Below, piece by piece: positions 25,996 to 37,408 of a DNA stretch of 64,000 nucleotides. Positions within the stretch are counted from its first letter, which is position 1. Each line of letters begins with the position of its first letter. A program made the position numbers and the translations under genes. Source of the stretch: Chinchilla lanigera. Lineage: Eukaryota; Chordata; Mammalia; Rodentia; Chinchillidae. The notes below the pieces were generated by a model that was not told the origin of the DNA, made no database searches, and saw only the letters and a list, made by a program, of their open reading frames with translations. The stretch is from the NCBI RefSeq assembly GCF_000276665.1, contig NW_004955446.1, forward strand, positions 16,009,596 through 16,073,595, written 5' to 3'.

Positions 25996-27224
25996 GACTG
26001 TAAAGATATTGTCTCACCTGCCTCACTTGATTGTAGTCAGGAGGCCCTCATTCCTGAAAGAGTCTGGCCTGATATCAGAAAGAAAAGAATGCTGCAGAGT
26101 GAGGACAGAGTCCGAGTGGGCGGCGTTGCGACTTCCCCCCCTTAGTCGGTTTCTCTTAGATCATTCTCTCTCGGTCCAGTCATCTTTCCAAACGATTGTT
26201 CACCCTTCCTCAGACCTGACATAAAAACAGGTAGTTTACTCTGGGTTTCTAGGTCTTTACTATAAATGTTTCGACGACACAAAGAGACTATAATCGAATC
26301 TAATTTTTCTCTAGTTCACCTGCCTTTTGTTAGAGGAATTAAGCCATGACCCTTTGAGATGGGCAGGAAAAGGATTGCCCCCTGCTCCTTTTCTACACCC
26401 ACAAGGGGTGAGATACAACAGCAGCAGTGAGCCCAGCCCTGCTCCTGTGGGACCCAGAGCACCTGCTGTCATCCTAAGCACTGAATTATGTCTTCAAATG
26501 GTGTAAAACCAGAATGCTTAGCATGACGGAACAATGCATGTTTTGGTTCCGTTTTTTAAGGAATAATTGTATAATAACAAGTGACTTACACACGAGTCCA
26601 GAAGACCTCTACACTGAAGGGTTTGGCATACTTCATACACAAATCATATGAGCAATGGAAGGAAACCCATAGGAAGAAACACCACCTCAGAAAGCCCCCC
26701 ACAGATTGAAATGTGACTTAGATTTTGCCTTTCCCTTCTCTGGATCATTTGTTGACATATAAAATCTTCTAAAATATCAAAGTTTTCTTCTAAGTTTGGG
26801 AGAGAAAATTGCAAGGACATGGTATCCGTAATTCACATTAATTTCCCCACAATCTGCAATTCTGTGATCCCCTCTCCAATACCTTGGTGAGACAGGATAG
26901 AAGTGTGTTAGCATACTTGCCCTCACCTTCTAATCAGCCGCTCTTTCAAATTTTATCAATTTCCAGAATGATTTTTCAAAATACAAATTTTAATTCCCTA
27001 CCCCATTCCCACTGTGTATCCATCCTAGTTCTTACCTCAGCTCACAGAGCCTGTTAGCATCTGACTTCTTCCTGCCTCTTGAATCTCATGTCTGCCAGCA
27101 TCCCTCCTGGCCTCAGCTGTCATCAACACAGAAGAAACCTTGTTATGGCATCCTGCCTTTAGAAAGGGGCTTCCTCTATTTTATCCCCAAAGTGTCTATT
27201 CTTCCTTGAAAGCAAGCCAAAACG
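25993..27224. other. Non-coding; CpG-containing segment at 26090-26290
   Basis: 26090-26290 keeps several CpG dinucleotides in an otherwise CpG-poor window. It lies beside 25740-25905, which has an LTR-like composition, so an unidentified LTR is possible. The rest is unique. Confidence 0.35.
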
Positions 27225-27324
27225 GTCACTTCAGCAGCACATACACTAAAACCAAAACAACAGAAACTGAACTTGGACACCTGCAAGGATGAGCTGCACA
27301 TGTGGGAAGCACTTCATAGTTTTA
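27225..27324 (+). pseudogene. U6 snRNA retro-pseudogene
   Basis: About 100 nt against 107 for U6. The 5' part (gtcacttcagcagcac, then atacactaaaacc) is clearly U6; the middle is worn; 'acctgcaaggatgagctgcaca' and 'gaagcacttcatagtttt' match the U6 3' half in order. Many substitutions and no upstream TATA/PSE arrangement visible, so not functional. It runs straight into L1 3'-end sequence, which suggests a U6-L1 chimera. Confidence 0.8.
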
Positions 27325-27580
27325 TTTGCATGATTCCACTTCATGGGGTATCTGCAGCCATCAAATTCACAGAGAAATGAAAATGGCAGCTGCCAAACAA
27401 CTGGGGGATGGAAGAACGAGGAGTCATTGTTTTATGGATTCAGTGCTAGTTTAGCAAGATGAAAGAATTCTGTGTGGGTGGTGATAGTAATATATGTGTG
27501 AATGTACTTAATGTCACTGAATTGTACATTTAGAAGATGATCAAGATGGAAAATGTTATATTATTTGTATTTTACTACAA
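27325..27580 (+). mobile_element. Old L1 3' end joined to the U6 pseudogene
   Basis: Starts tgcatgattccacttcatgg, then 'cacagagaaatgaaaatgg', 'gtggtgatagtaatatatgtg', and ends aatgtcactgaattgtacat, 'gatcaagatggaaaatgttatatta' and 'tattttactacaa'. This order is that of the 3' UTR of old mammalian L1 (L1M) elements, and it is followed by an A-rich tail. Confidence 0.7.
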
Positions 27581-27582
27581 GC

Positions 27583-27613
<31 letters not shown>

Positions 27614-27624
27614 CAAAACAAAAC
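27581..27624. repeat. (CAAAA)n tail microsatellite
   Basis: Seven to eight CAAAA units, probably the expanded poly(A) tail of the U6-L1 insertion. Confidence 0.9.
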
Positions 27625-27626
27625 TA

Positions 27627-27745
27627 TGGTTTGGGCATGGTGGTGAGTCCGCAGTACCAGCTACTCAAGAGACAGAGGCAGGAGGATTATGAAGTCCAGA
27701 CCAACCTGGGCAACACAGCCAGACTCTGTCTGGAAACAACAACAG
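27627..27745 (+). mobile_element. B1 SINE, diverged
   Basis: tgggcatggtggtgagtccg, then cagctactcaagagacagag, gcaggaggattatgaagtcc, and a CAACAA-rich tail. Inserted at, or next to, the A-rich tail of the preceding L1. Confidence 0.82.
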
Positions 27746-29249
27746 CAAAACCTAAGTAAAATCCCATGCTTTCTTTTCTCTATATCCATTTCCATCACTG
27801 GAGAAAGTTAGGCACTTACCTTATTTTTGACTGAAATAGCTGCACCTTAAGTGATTGTTGAGGATTATATGTAACCTTGAACTCACTAATGCTTAACACT
27901 CATCAACATAATGGGCAACATAAGTGGTTGGCCAAAATAAATTTGCAGAGTTGCCTGAGAGGAATATAGTACACGTATCCCTATAGGTATAGAAACTCCG
28001 TCCTTGGGGTAAACTTTACACACAGAAATCATACATCTGGACCATATGGTTTGTTCTCTTGTAAAACTGCTTATATTGAATGTAATTTGGAATTATGTCA
28101 TCATTAGCCCATGGTGACAGCCACTATATTTAATATACAGATTGTTAAGGGTAGTGTATTGTTCTCTTTTTGAATATTTACAAGGAAAATATCTTTTGAT
28201 CCAGCACTAAGAATAGATTCTTTCCTTGGGAGGAAATATGAATAATATAGTTAATCATATTCTCATTTTTGCCAAGCTTCCAGAAAGTTTAGAAACCAAA
28301 TGCCTATCCTCGCATTTTTTAGACTATAAATTATACATTCTTTTGCCCATTTGCTATTGCCTTCAAATTATTTATTTGAACATTTTTTCTTCTGAATTTA
28401 TTGTTACTTTTTTCTTTAATTTCATATTATGAGGCACATTATATTCATTCCTAAACAGAGAATAAACAATTAACTAATAAATTCACTCTTTCTTCTAAGG
28501 CCATACTAGAGATTACATATATTTCTGTTACTAATTTTATCATTTATTTGGGTTTGCATCTATGCCATTCACACTAGACAATAAAATCTTTACTGCACAG
28601 TCCCTGTCTTGTTAATATTATTGTTTATCTGAACACAGTTAGAATGTCTACTTAATGCTTTATGTACAAATAAATCTATTAGATTGAACCAATATCTAAA
28701 TAGAAATGAGAAATTCATGGTAATATTGAAAAACAAAATGTAACATTAATCTTTTTAACCCCAAAAATGTCAGTTTTTTTATAGACATATTATACTTTTT
28801 GGGATTACAATAATAAAAGCTAAGTACTCTGGTCCTTTACTGAAATAATTTCTAGCCTTAAATAAATTTGGGGTTATCTTATATCTTTTGACTATTATTT
28901 AACCTAATATTCAACTCATTGTCTTCTAGTGAGTGTATATGTATCTATGTGGATGATTAGATGTAAATGTAGTAAGAATTGTAATGATTAAACATATCCT
29001 TCTTCTTATACAGTGTATAAATAAACAATAGTAATATATACTCACAACATATATATGTAGTATACATATGATGGATAAATAAAACATGATATACATAAAT
29101 ATATGTATATAAGTTATGTTTTAATATGTGAACATAAGATTTGATATATACATGTGTTATATGTACACACATTCATGTTAGTATGCATACCATAGTATGG
29201 ATTTATAGAAGTTCACAGACATATTTATCCCACTCTAGGTCATCCTAGT
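27746..29249. other. Unique AT-rich DNA
   Basis: No gene. 29030-29170 is TA-rich low-complexity DNA giving tyrosine/isoleucine-rich spurious open frames. Confidence 0.5.
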
Positions 29250-30000
29250 TCTATTTGCTTAAATAAAGTTCTTTACTCCGTTTCCCTGACACAAATTCTC
29301 TTCACAGTGTTCATTCCCTGGCCTCCACAGTAAACTTGTTCCTCTAACTACATTTCATCTTGCTTAACTCTCTCCCTGATCAATGTTTTTCCCATGTATG
29401 GGAAATTCCATCCTGTTTCTGACTGACCACCAAGCACATATCCAACTCCCTTATGGACATGTTTACAGCATAATTAGCGTTATTTCTCTGACCGAACTCA
29501 TCATTGTCCATGCCTTGGTACTTTCACAAATTGCTCCTTCTCTAAAGTACTTACTCTTTATAATTGCCATTTCTGCGCTCTTTTCACCTGAGCAAGACTT
29601 CTGATAGTGATTATTATTTCACTGTCCTCTTATTGTGCTTCTCATTGCCAGTTTACCTGCAGCTCCTTAGCTTCCCTTCCATATATGTCTTAAATCCTCT
29701 TTTGCAAATCATTCTACCCACCCCTTATCTTCTAAGACATCCAAGGTGAAAAGATTATTCCAATAATTTGCAAAAATTCATCCTTTTTGACTACTGATAA
29801 TTAAAATGCAAATACAATCAAGTATCATATCTGCTTAAAATTCTTTATTGGCTCTGCCTGCTCAAAAGATTAATTTTCATCTCTGTATCACATCGTAAGT
29901 GGTTTCTGTGTTTCAATTCTTTACACAGATTTTGCTGACACCACACTCTTTACCTGACAATTATTTCTTCTCTTTTTCAACCATCCAGGAAAAGAAACAA
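29250..30000 (+). mobile_element. L2 LINE fragment(s)
   Basis: Pyrimidine-rich phrases in L2-like order. The clearest is 29835-29900 (ctgcttaaaattctttattg, then 'gctctgcctgctcaaaagatt', then 'catctctgtatcac'), followed by 'ctttacctgacaattatttcttc'. Old and interrupted. Its right end abuts the MaLR element. Confidence 0.5.
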
Positions 30001-30052
30001 CGTAGGTGTCAAAGTCAAACAAATCTGCACTTCAGGTTTCAGCCTTACTACT

Positions 30053-30502
30053 TGATGTGCCTAAAACTAGAATGATAAGGAGATGGACAAAACATGACAC
30101 ATACATCTTTGCATGTGACTCATTACCAAGCCAACTTATAATGGTTGCTATATTGTGTCAATTTGAGAAGTTTAAGAGTTTAAATAAGCAATTCACCAGG
30201 GAGCCAGGGCCCTTACTTTGTAAATATCCTGAGTTTGTGGAAGAGAAGGGCACAAAGATGGTATGGACATATAGCCAGTATACAATATGTATAAGAGGCT
30301 TGCTTTCCCCTTCTTTTGTTCTTGCTTCTTTTGCTGTCTTCTGTCACCCTGAAGTGTTGCCCCTGCACCATGCCACCCTGCCTTGGAGCCAGCCAAGTAT
30401 GGACTGAAACCTCCACAAACAGTGAGCTAAATAAACCTTTCCTTCCTTAATTTTGGATGTTGGGTATTTTGTCTCAGCAATGAGAGAAAAGTAACCAAGA
30501 CA
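30053..30502 (+). mobile_element. 5' LTR of an ERVL-MaLR element
   Basis: From about 30130 it aligns throughout with the 3' LTR at 31954-32496 (for example gttgcccctgcaccatg, ccctgccttggagccagcc, aaacctccacaaac). It has an AATAAA signal near 30429 and ends gtaaccaagaca at 30502. The start is uncertain: the aligned 3' LTR is about 90 bases longer at its 5' side. With a start at 30053 the flanking pentamer is ctact against ctacc after the 3' LTR. Confidence 0.8.
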
Positions 30503-31953
30503 GAATTTGAAACCAGGAGTGCGGCCATTACTGTGACTATACCTGATCATGTGGTTCAAAAGCCTTTGGAAATGGCTTGTGGAAAGAATTTGGAAAAGTT
30601 CAGAGATGTTGCCTAAAAGAGTAGATCTGGGATGCCTTAGGCTTTCTGTATGGGAGATTCTGGTCAGAGCTCAGAAGACCAGAATGGTGACAGAAATCCT
30701 TCCAGTAAGATCAGGTTCAAGAGTTTCTTCTGGGAAGGAGAACTGCATTGGGTACTGGACTCCAGATAATATATGTTATGGTTTGGCAGAAAGTTTATCT
30801 GCATTTTGCTCATGTCCAGGGACTTTGCCTGAGACTAACAGTGGTAGACTAATTAACCTGGCAGAAAAAATTTCAAGGTAGTTTAATATTGAAGCTGTGG
30901 GATGGCTATTGTTGGGGGCTTATAGTCAGATCTATGTTGAGTATCAAGAGCAAAAAGCCCAGCGGAATGATTTAAAATGTTGTGAATCTTGACAGAAAGG
31001 AAGCTCCTGTAAAGCTGTGGACTACAAACATATAGCTGAGATTTTGACTGCTGAGAAGAAACAGGAGAATACAGAAGATGACCTGAGGACATCACAAGAA
31101 GCAGCAAATCTCCACTTGCTGTGTCAAAACTGCAAAAGTGAAAGACTTTGCTTTGAGAAGAAAGCTGCAGAGCACGATGTTCCAGAATGGCGGGAGCACA
31201 GGAAATTTATTCCTCAGAATTGGATTCAGAATGCCCAGTGACCCAGGCACTTGACCCTGACAGCCAAAAGAGAGGGCAGCCTGGCGACTGCTCCAGGTGG
31301 CAGCAGACATTGGCATCATCCACATGATGCTAGTTTTAGGTGCATGCAGAATGCAAGAGTTATGGAGTTAAAAAGACTTCCACCTCAACTTTAGAAGGCC
31401 TGGGAGGTCAGACAATGTGCCCTTGAGAGGGCAGTGTATAAAGCTGTGAATAAGAAACCTAACCTGCAGTGGAAACCCTAAAAGTTTGAAAAGGCCAGAA
31501 GGGTGGATCATCTAAGGAAAGCTGCAAGGAGCGAGCAAAGTGAGGCCAAGAGAGAAGTCGTGAGAGCTGGAACCATTTGAAGTGCCATAGGAGTGGAGTC
31601 ACACAAGCCCTTTGGAGCTCACAATGTACCACAGATTGCTTCAGATGCCGGATGTGAAACTGCAGAACTTAATGTTTGCCCTGATGAATTTTGGACTTGC
31701 TTTGGTTCCAATCCTTTGTATCCCGCTGTTTGTAAATTTGGAATAAAAATGTTTCTCTTGTTAAATGTTGGAAATGTTTAACTTTGATTTCATTTACACG
31801 TGGGCTTGCAGCTAAGAGTTTGCCAAAGGAGACTTGGGACTTGGACTTTTCAGCAATGCTGAAACTGTTAAAAATTTTGGCAACTCTTCAAGGTAGACTA
31901 AGTGCCTTTTGCATAAAGGGATGTACATAAGTCTTCTGGATCCAGAGGCAGAA
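30503..31953 (+). mobile_element. ERVL-MaLR internal region
   Basis: About 1.45 kb between two related LTRs, beginning gaatttgaaaccaggagtgc just after the 5' LTR and ending in tctggatccagaggcagaa just before the 3' LTR, as MaLR internal regions do. MaLR elements are non-autonomous relatives of ERVL with no functional pol. The open frames inside (longest 110 codons, 30549-30881) are remnants with no recognisable intact retroviral domain. No functional virus gene is present. Confidence 0.75.
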
Positions 31954-32496
31954 TGTTATGGTTCTAATTAATATAATATTGATAGATGTGATACTGGTTC
32001 TTAAAGATTGCTAAACCTGTGTTATAATGTTCAAATTGTGAAATGTTAAGAATAAGCATCTTTGTATCTGAAAACTGGTTTAAAGAAATGTGTCTGGTTG
32101 CCAAGTTGACAGGTGCTGGATTATCATGGCTGATGCATTGTGTCAACTTGAGAAGTTTGGAAGTTTAACTAAGCAGCTCAGCAAGGAGCCACGGCCTTTA
32201 CTTTGTAAACATCCTGAGCTTGTGGAAGTGGAGGGCACAAAGGTCGTGTGGGCGGATAGCCAGCAAAGAATATAAGGGAGGAAAAGAGGTTTGCTTCACC
32301 CATCTCTCTTTGCTCTTGTTGTTTTTGCTGTCTTCTGCTACCTTCAAATGTTGCCCCTGCACCATGATACCCTGCCTTGGAGCCAGCTGATTATGAACTG
32401 AAACCTCCACAAACTGTAAGCCAAATAAACCTTCCTTTCCTTAATTTTGGTTATTAGGTATTTTGTCCCAGCAATGACAGAAAAGTAACCGAGACA
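31954..32496 (+). mobile_element. 3' LTR of the ERVL-MaLR element
   Basis: Begins tgttatggttctaatt (TG start) and ends gtaaccgagaca (CA end). Shares with the 5' LTR the U3-R-like block from 32125 onward, including an AATAAA near 32424. The two LTRs differ by many substitutions and indels, so the insertion is old. Confidence 0.85.
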
Positions 32497-33939
32497 CTAC
32501 CTAATTGATTTATTTGTAAAGATCAGCACTCTTACTTTAGGAGGGATCTTAGATTCTATGAAATATCTGGTAATGGCATTGAGTCTTCAATTGCTACCCT
32601 TAGTATAGATTTATATTCTGAATTAATTGAAGGACTTGTATAGGTTATAATCATTAGCTACTCCTCAAAATTCAAAATAAATTATAAGGTGTATCGTTTT
32701 CATATTTAAAATAACTATTATCAAAGTAAATAAATATGTTCTCTCAGGTGAATATATGAATTAATCAGATACATTTTTTTCCAAGTCATGCAGGTTAAAG
32801 TGCTGGCTCTCCAGGTATGGTGTTTGTGTATTTGTGTGTGCTTAGTTCAGACCAGTAGCACACATTTCCAAATATATATGTTTTACAGTCTCATTAAAAA
32901 TAGAAAAATATTTTGTGCTTACTGGCAGATGTATTCCATATATGTGCTTATTCTAGAACTTGGGGCCTGTGATGGTTCTCCTCAAAGTTTGAAAATGGCA
33001 ACCATGAATTTTAAAGGCCACCGGTGTCCTGAGAGTAGAATAATCACTTCTGGTGAGAGGTAGAAGGTACAGAAATAGTGTAGACATCATTCTGGTGATA
33101 GATAAAGGAATTTTAGGATGGAACATGCTAGAGAGACATGCAGGATAAAAGAGTCAGCATAGCAAAGCCAAGTCCTGGCTATGCTCACTGCTGTCTGACA
33201 AGAAGCCAGGCTCTGAGAGTACTTAGCCCATTGCATGTGGAAACTTGAGCTCAGGAAAAGTGATGGCTCTCTTGAAATCCTGAAACTGTAGGGTCCTTTC
33301 AGGACCAGGAAGATAGTGACATGGAACCAGCAGGGACTGAACAAACCCAAAACAACTATTGGTGATGCAAAGTTTATAGTGAATTAATGTTTAGTACAGC
33401 TGCCTTTGGTTATAAGTCACCAAATAAAGTAAAATAAATTTGTTTAGGATTAATGATTGGTGGGATTACAAGTCATTTAATCTATGCTCAAATATAGGTA
33501 AATTTCTCTTCAATCACTATATTATAAAGAAAAATTTAACTATTATTTTATACATAAAGTCATCAAAACTCTCTAAGTAAAAATATTTTCTATCACTTTT
33601 GACTGTATATTTGTAGTGATTTTTAAAGTAACTACCTAACATGTTGTGGATGTATACAGAAAAAAATAATATATGCTATTTTATATTTCAAAAAGACACC
33701 TGTATTATATTAATAATAGAAAAGCAATTATGTTAAAGTTAGGGTAACCTCTACATTTTTACATTTTAAGTCTTTCCATAGAAAGACTGTGTATAGATCA
33801 TAATGTGATATTTCTGAGACATATAACCAAATTCACTTTGCCTTAAAGTCTCATAGGTCTGAAAGGCATTCAGTAATTTTCACTTGTTTGGGGGGTAAGA
33901 AGAGGCAGTAAAAGTGAATAGGATATTTTAGAAAGATTA
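32497..33939. other. Unique AT-rich DNA
   Basis: No gene or confident repeat. The 91-codon frame at 32788-33063 has no recognised domain. Confidence 0.5.
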
Positions 33940-34150
33940 CAAAAATCAAAATATGTGAAATATAAATTCCTATATGAATTTTCCCATACCAAAAAGCAGG
34001 GAGAAGGTAAAGGTCGGAGATGGAGGGGGTAGACAGAGGGAAAGGCGAAGGGGACATAAACAGAATTAAGATGTGTCATGTACACGTACCAGCTCCCCAA
34101 GTGAGCACACTTATTATGCACCCCAAACATGTACTAATTAAAAAAAGAAA
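33940..34150 (+). mobile_element. Possible L1 3' UTR with G-rich tract
   Basis: A polypurine G-rich tract (about 33995-34052, 'gggagaaggtaaaggtcgg' then 'ggagggggtagacagaggg') is followed after 80 bases by an A-rich end (ttaaaaaaagaaa). A G-rich polypurine tract then an A tail is typical of L1 3' UTRs, but there is no match to the other L1 copies in this window. Confidence 0.35.
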
Positions 34151-34850
34151 CATAGTAGTCTCAGGAGTATCCAAATAGAAAATTTCTTCAGTCCTCAGCT
34201 TTTTGGGGTTTTGTTTGTTTGGTTGGTCTTGCTTTGCTGACCTCCCCTGACCCCTTGAAAATATGCTCCTGTATTCTGCCTTCCTCTGTGCCTCATTTAC
34301 TCAGAAGTCCCTGGTTTCATCTCTGTCTCTGTATCCTCAAAACACTTCCTCCAGGAAAACACTCCAGAATCTGTTGGAGCTGAAGTGTTAACTAGCAGCA
34401 CAGCTGGAACCTGACACTGCCATTTGACTTCCTCTTAAGGGGGCAGGTAAATTACCCTCACTGATGCTAGTGTTTTCCAGCCTACTGCTTAGAATTCTAA
34501 TGCCTCTGTGAGGTCCTTGACCTCAGATTAGTGTAACGCAGCATCTGATTCACATTCAGAGTTTTAAACTTTTTGACATTAAAAAGTAAAAGAATGAGGA
34601 AAGATTTGATGTAAAAATCTTCACCAAAATTACTGTTTTGAACAACTCTCTCTCAGATTCAATGCAGAAAGAGATGAATATACATAAATGTAGTTATACA
34701 TACATTTATACAATATTCCATTTTATATAGGAAAATACACAGTAAGTGAAAGTTTCTTTTATTCCTTTCCTCAAATTCATTATCTACTCTTTTTTCCTCT
34801 AGTCAGTGCCAAGGTATCAATTTGATGTCTTCCAGTCAATTTATGTTCTA
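34151..34850. other. Non-coding, nothing firm
   Basis: 34210-34560 is moderately GC-rich and may hold an old repeat; none recognised. Confidence 0.4.
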
Positions 34851-35529
34851 AATGATTCTACACACAAATGTGTGTAACTCTACAGACAACATACTCTATT
34901 GCCTTGCATTGTTTTAAAAATTTTATATAAATGGAATTGTGCCATTTCACAAACTTCTGGACAATGAAACCTTTAGGTTGTAACTGCTGCTCATGCCACA
35001 ACTTGTTTGCCCATTTTTCTTTCCTATCTGGAAAATTTGTGGACGTCACTGTTTCACCGTTATAAATAATACAGCAAGGAATATTCTGGCACACACCCTT
35101 GACAGTGTGTCTACTTGCTGGAGGGAAAAGTATGCATATTTTCATCTTTAATAGATACTGTTTCTTCACCTGGCCACACCAGTGCCGGTCTCACAGGCAG
35201 AGCATGCATTCTGCCATTGTTCTACGCCCTTCCCAATGCCTGATTTTGTAAAGGTTGCATGTCCTTTTTTTTAATTCGGTGATATGATGTCTGCTAAAGT
35301 CTTCCCCAGTGTAGTTCATTTCCAGTTCCATGATTATTATTAAGGTTCAAAATCTTTAATTTTTTTGTTGACCATTCAGATTTTCCTGTCTGAATTACCT
35401 CTTATGAACGTCAAATAATTTTATCTTTAGCTGCCTTATTTCTTTCTCTTTCTGTCTCTCTCCTTTTTTTCTCTGTATCTTTCTCTATCTTTCATCTTCT
35501 GTTGCTTGTTGTTTTTGTTGCTGCTTTCT

Positions 35530-35640
35530 TTTATATTTGTTTGTTTGTTTGGTTGGTTGGTTTGGGTACAGGAAATCAAAATCAAGACCTTGTGCTTGCC
35601 AGGCAGGAACTGTGCCACTGAGCTCTGTCCTTGGACCTTG
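35530..35640 (-). mobile_element. ID SINE, inverted
   Basis: GTTT-rich run then gggtacaggaaatcaaaatcaa, gaccttgtgcttgccaggca and 'ctgtgccactgagctctgtcc': inverted ID with the tail on the left. Some mutations in the box regions. Confidence 0.85.
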
Positions 35641-36011
35641 CTGCTGTTTTTATTTTTCGATTGTTAGGAATTATAAACTTTATAAAAACCTTCTCTCAGT
35701 AAATAAATGGTTTTAAAATTTTGCCTAGGGTGTTATTTTTCATACAGAAATTTAACTTTTATATAAGAAAATAAATTATTCTGCTTATTTTCTTATCCAT
35801 CTTCTTATATATTTGTTAAATCCTATCTTTCCTCTTCAGCAGTTTTTTTCCCTTTCACAATATCTATTGTGCCTTTCAGATTTTATTTACTCTTTCAGTT
35901 TCTTACACTAGGAAGACAATACAATTTTTACACATGTAAATCTGATTTATTTCACCTATGAGTATGATCTGTAGTGGCATCCATTTACCTATAAAAGCCT
36001 CAAGTTTTTCT

Positions 36012-36320
36012 TCATAGTTGAGTAATATCCCATTGCATGAAAACATTTTTTACCCAATCTTCAGTTGGTGGGCATTTGGGTTGTTTCCAAGATTTAGCTC
36101 TAACAAATTGTGCTGCTATAAACATAAGTGTGCAAATATCACTCTGGTATGATGTTTTCACTTTTTCTGGAAAAATACCCAGAAGGGAAATAGCTGGGTT
36201 GAATGGAACCTCGAATCCTAGTTTTTTGAGGAATCTCCACACTTATATCCGTGGTGGTTGTAGCAGTCTACACTCCCACCAGTGGTGGAAAAAGATTCCT
36301 TTTTACCCACAGCCTCGATG
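36012..36320 (-). pseudogene. L1 ORF2 C-terminal fragment
   Basis: The minus-strand frame from 36242 down to 36012 encodes 76 residues that read as the L1 ORF2 C-terminus, including FNPAISLLGIFPEK and KCPPTEDWVKNVFMQWDI. The full protein is about 1,250 residues, so only the last few percent is present, with no endonuclease or reverse-transcriptase domain. Upstream, to about 36320, homology continues out of frame. Not functional. Confidence 0.85.
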
Positions 36321-36359
36321 GGGGAAAGATAACGAGGAAAGAAGGAAGGGAAAAAACAC

Positions 36360-36360
<1 letters not shown>

Positions 36361-36396
<36 letters not shown>
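36361..36396. repeat. (TG)n microsatellite inside L1 3' UTR
   Basis: Perfect TG run of 36 bases. The related L1 at the window start has only tatgtatatgtgtatacac at this position on its own strand, so the run grew after or during this insertion. Confidence 0.92.
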
Positions 36397-36397
<1 letters not shown>

Positions 36398-36728
36398 TTT
36401 TATCATAGGTCAAGAGGAACCAAAATTTTTATATTATAACAATAACACAAGATAGCTCAGATAATTGTGTTAGTAATTTCTATTGGTTTATTGACAGGAA
36501 CAGTTAATGCTTAATTGTTTGATCAATTTTGCATGCTTATATCTGGTAATCTGAACAACTACTTTGAAGATAATAATTTACAGTTTAACAACCATTGTTA
36601 TTTTCCTATCATCTTGCTTTCAAATTCTGTATCATTTTCATTGTTTTTTTCTTACTTGTATTCTCTTTAAAATAAAAATATGTAGAAGAAAAAGAAAGAA
36701 ATCCTATCTTATCCCAAGTTTAAGATGT

Positions 36729-36810
36729 CCTGGGCAGGGGAGGTACCTCAGTGGTAGAGGGCTTACCTAGCATATGCAAAACTCTGGGTCTATCCCCAGT
36801 GCCACAAAAA
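36729..36810 (+). mobile_element. ID SINE
   Basis: tgggcaggggaggtacctca, gtggtagagggcttacctag, then 'ctgggtctatccccagtgcc' and an A tail. Flanked by aagatgt (36722-36728) and aagacgt (36811-36817), a seven-base duplication with one difference. Confidence 0.85.
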
Positions 36811-37208
36811 AAGACGTTCTTCTAAATATCTCCAGTATATTTTTAAAAAATGATTTCCTACATTTTGAAATTTAGTCCACGTGAAATTTATGCTATCTTG
36901 TGGGTTTAAGTAAGAATCAAATGTCTTCCTTTCCATTAGCTCACATGTTATCTATTCAAAAGTCCACATTTTAATTTTCTAGAGTCCAGGCTCTTGTACA
37001 TGCTTCACTTAATTCCTGGCCGTCTGGTATTTTATAAAATTTCCCTAGGTACCCCAGTGTCAAACTTATACAGTTCTAATTGCATCTCTCTAATAAAGCT
37101 GAATGGCTACATAATAGGTTTGTCTTGGCTATTTTAACTATTTACTCTTTAATATGAATTTCAGTTTCAATAAAAGTCACTTTGAGATCTTGTTTAAAGT
37201 TATATTAA

Positions 37209-37366
37209 GCCAGGCATGGTGGCTCACACCTGTAATCCCAGCACTCAGGAGGCTGAGGCAGGAGGATCGTTGCAATTCGAGGCCAGCCTGGGCTATAAAG
37301 TGAGCTCAAGGCCAGCCCGAACTGATAGTGAGACCCTGTCTCAAAAAGACAAATAAATAAATAAAT
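37209..37366 (+). mobile_element. B1 SINE with (AAAT)n tail
   Basis: Full-length B1: gccaggcatggtggctcaca at the start, B box gcaattcgaggcc, 'accctgtctcaaaaagac' end, then AAAT units. Flanks aagttatattaa and aggttacattaa form a duplication of about 12 bases with small differences. Inserted into the old antisense L1. Confidence 0.92.
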
Positions 37367-37408
37367 AAGGTTACATTAAAGATTTATATGCCTTGGAGAA
37401 ATTTTCTA

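Larger units (their letters stand above)
35818..36710 (+). mobile_element. L1 insertion with inverted 5' part (twin priming) and target-site duplication
   Basis: Bounded by the exact 12-base duplication aaatcctatctt at 35818-35829 and 36699-36710. The left segment (about 35838-36315) is minus strand: 3' UTR piece (cacaatatctattgtgcc) then the end of ORF2. The right segment (about 36318-36698) is plus strand: it matches the reverse complement of window positions 115-305 and ends in an A-rich tail. In L1 coordinates the two segments almost abut, with about 25 bases lost between them. This is the product expected from twin-primed reverse transcription. Confidence 0.85.

Noticed and set aside
30006..30407. 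133-codon open frame as a gene
   Set aside because: It crosses from L2-like sequence into the MaLR 5' LTR, so it is chance.
30549..30881. 110-codon open frame as a gene
   Set aside because: It lies inside the internal region of a MaLR element and has no intact retroviral or cellular domain.
33851..34130. Two overlapping minus-strand open frames as a gene
   Set aside because: They cover a G-rich purine tract that probably belongs to an L1 3' UTR; the frames are composition effects.
36218..36439. Cysteine-valine and histidine-threonine repeat peptides
   Set aside because: Translations of the (TG)n microsatellite and flanking L1.
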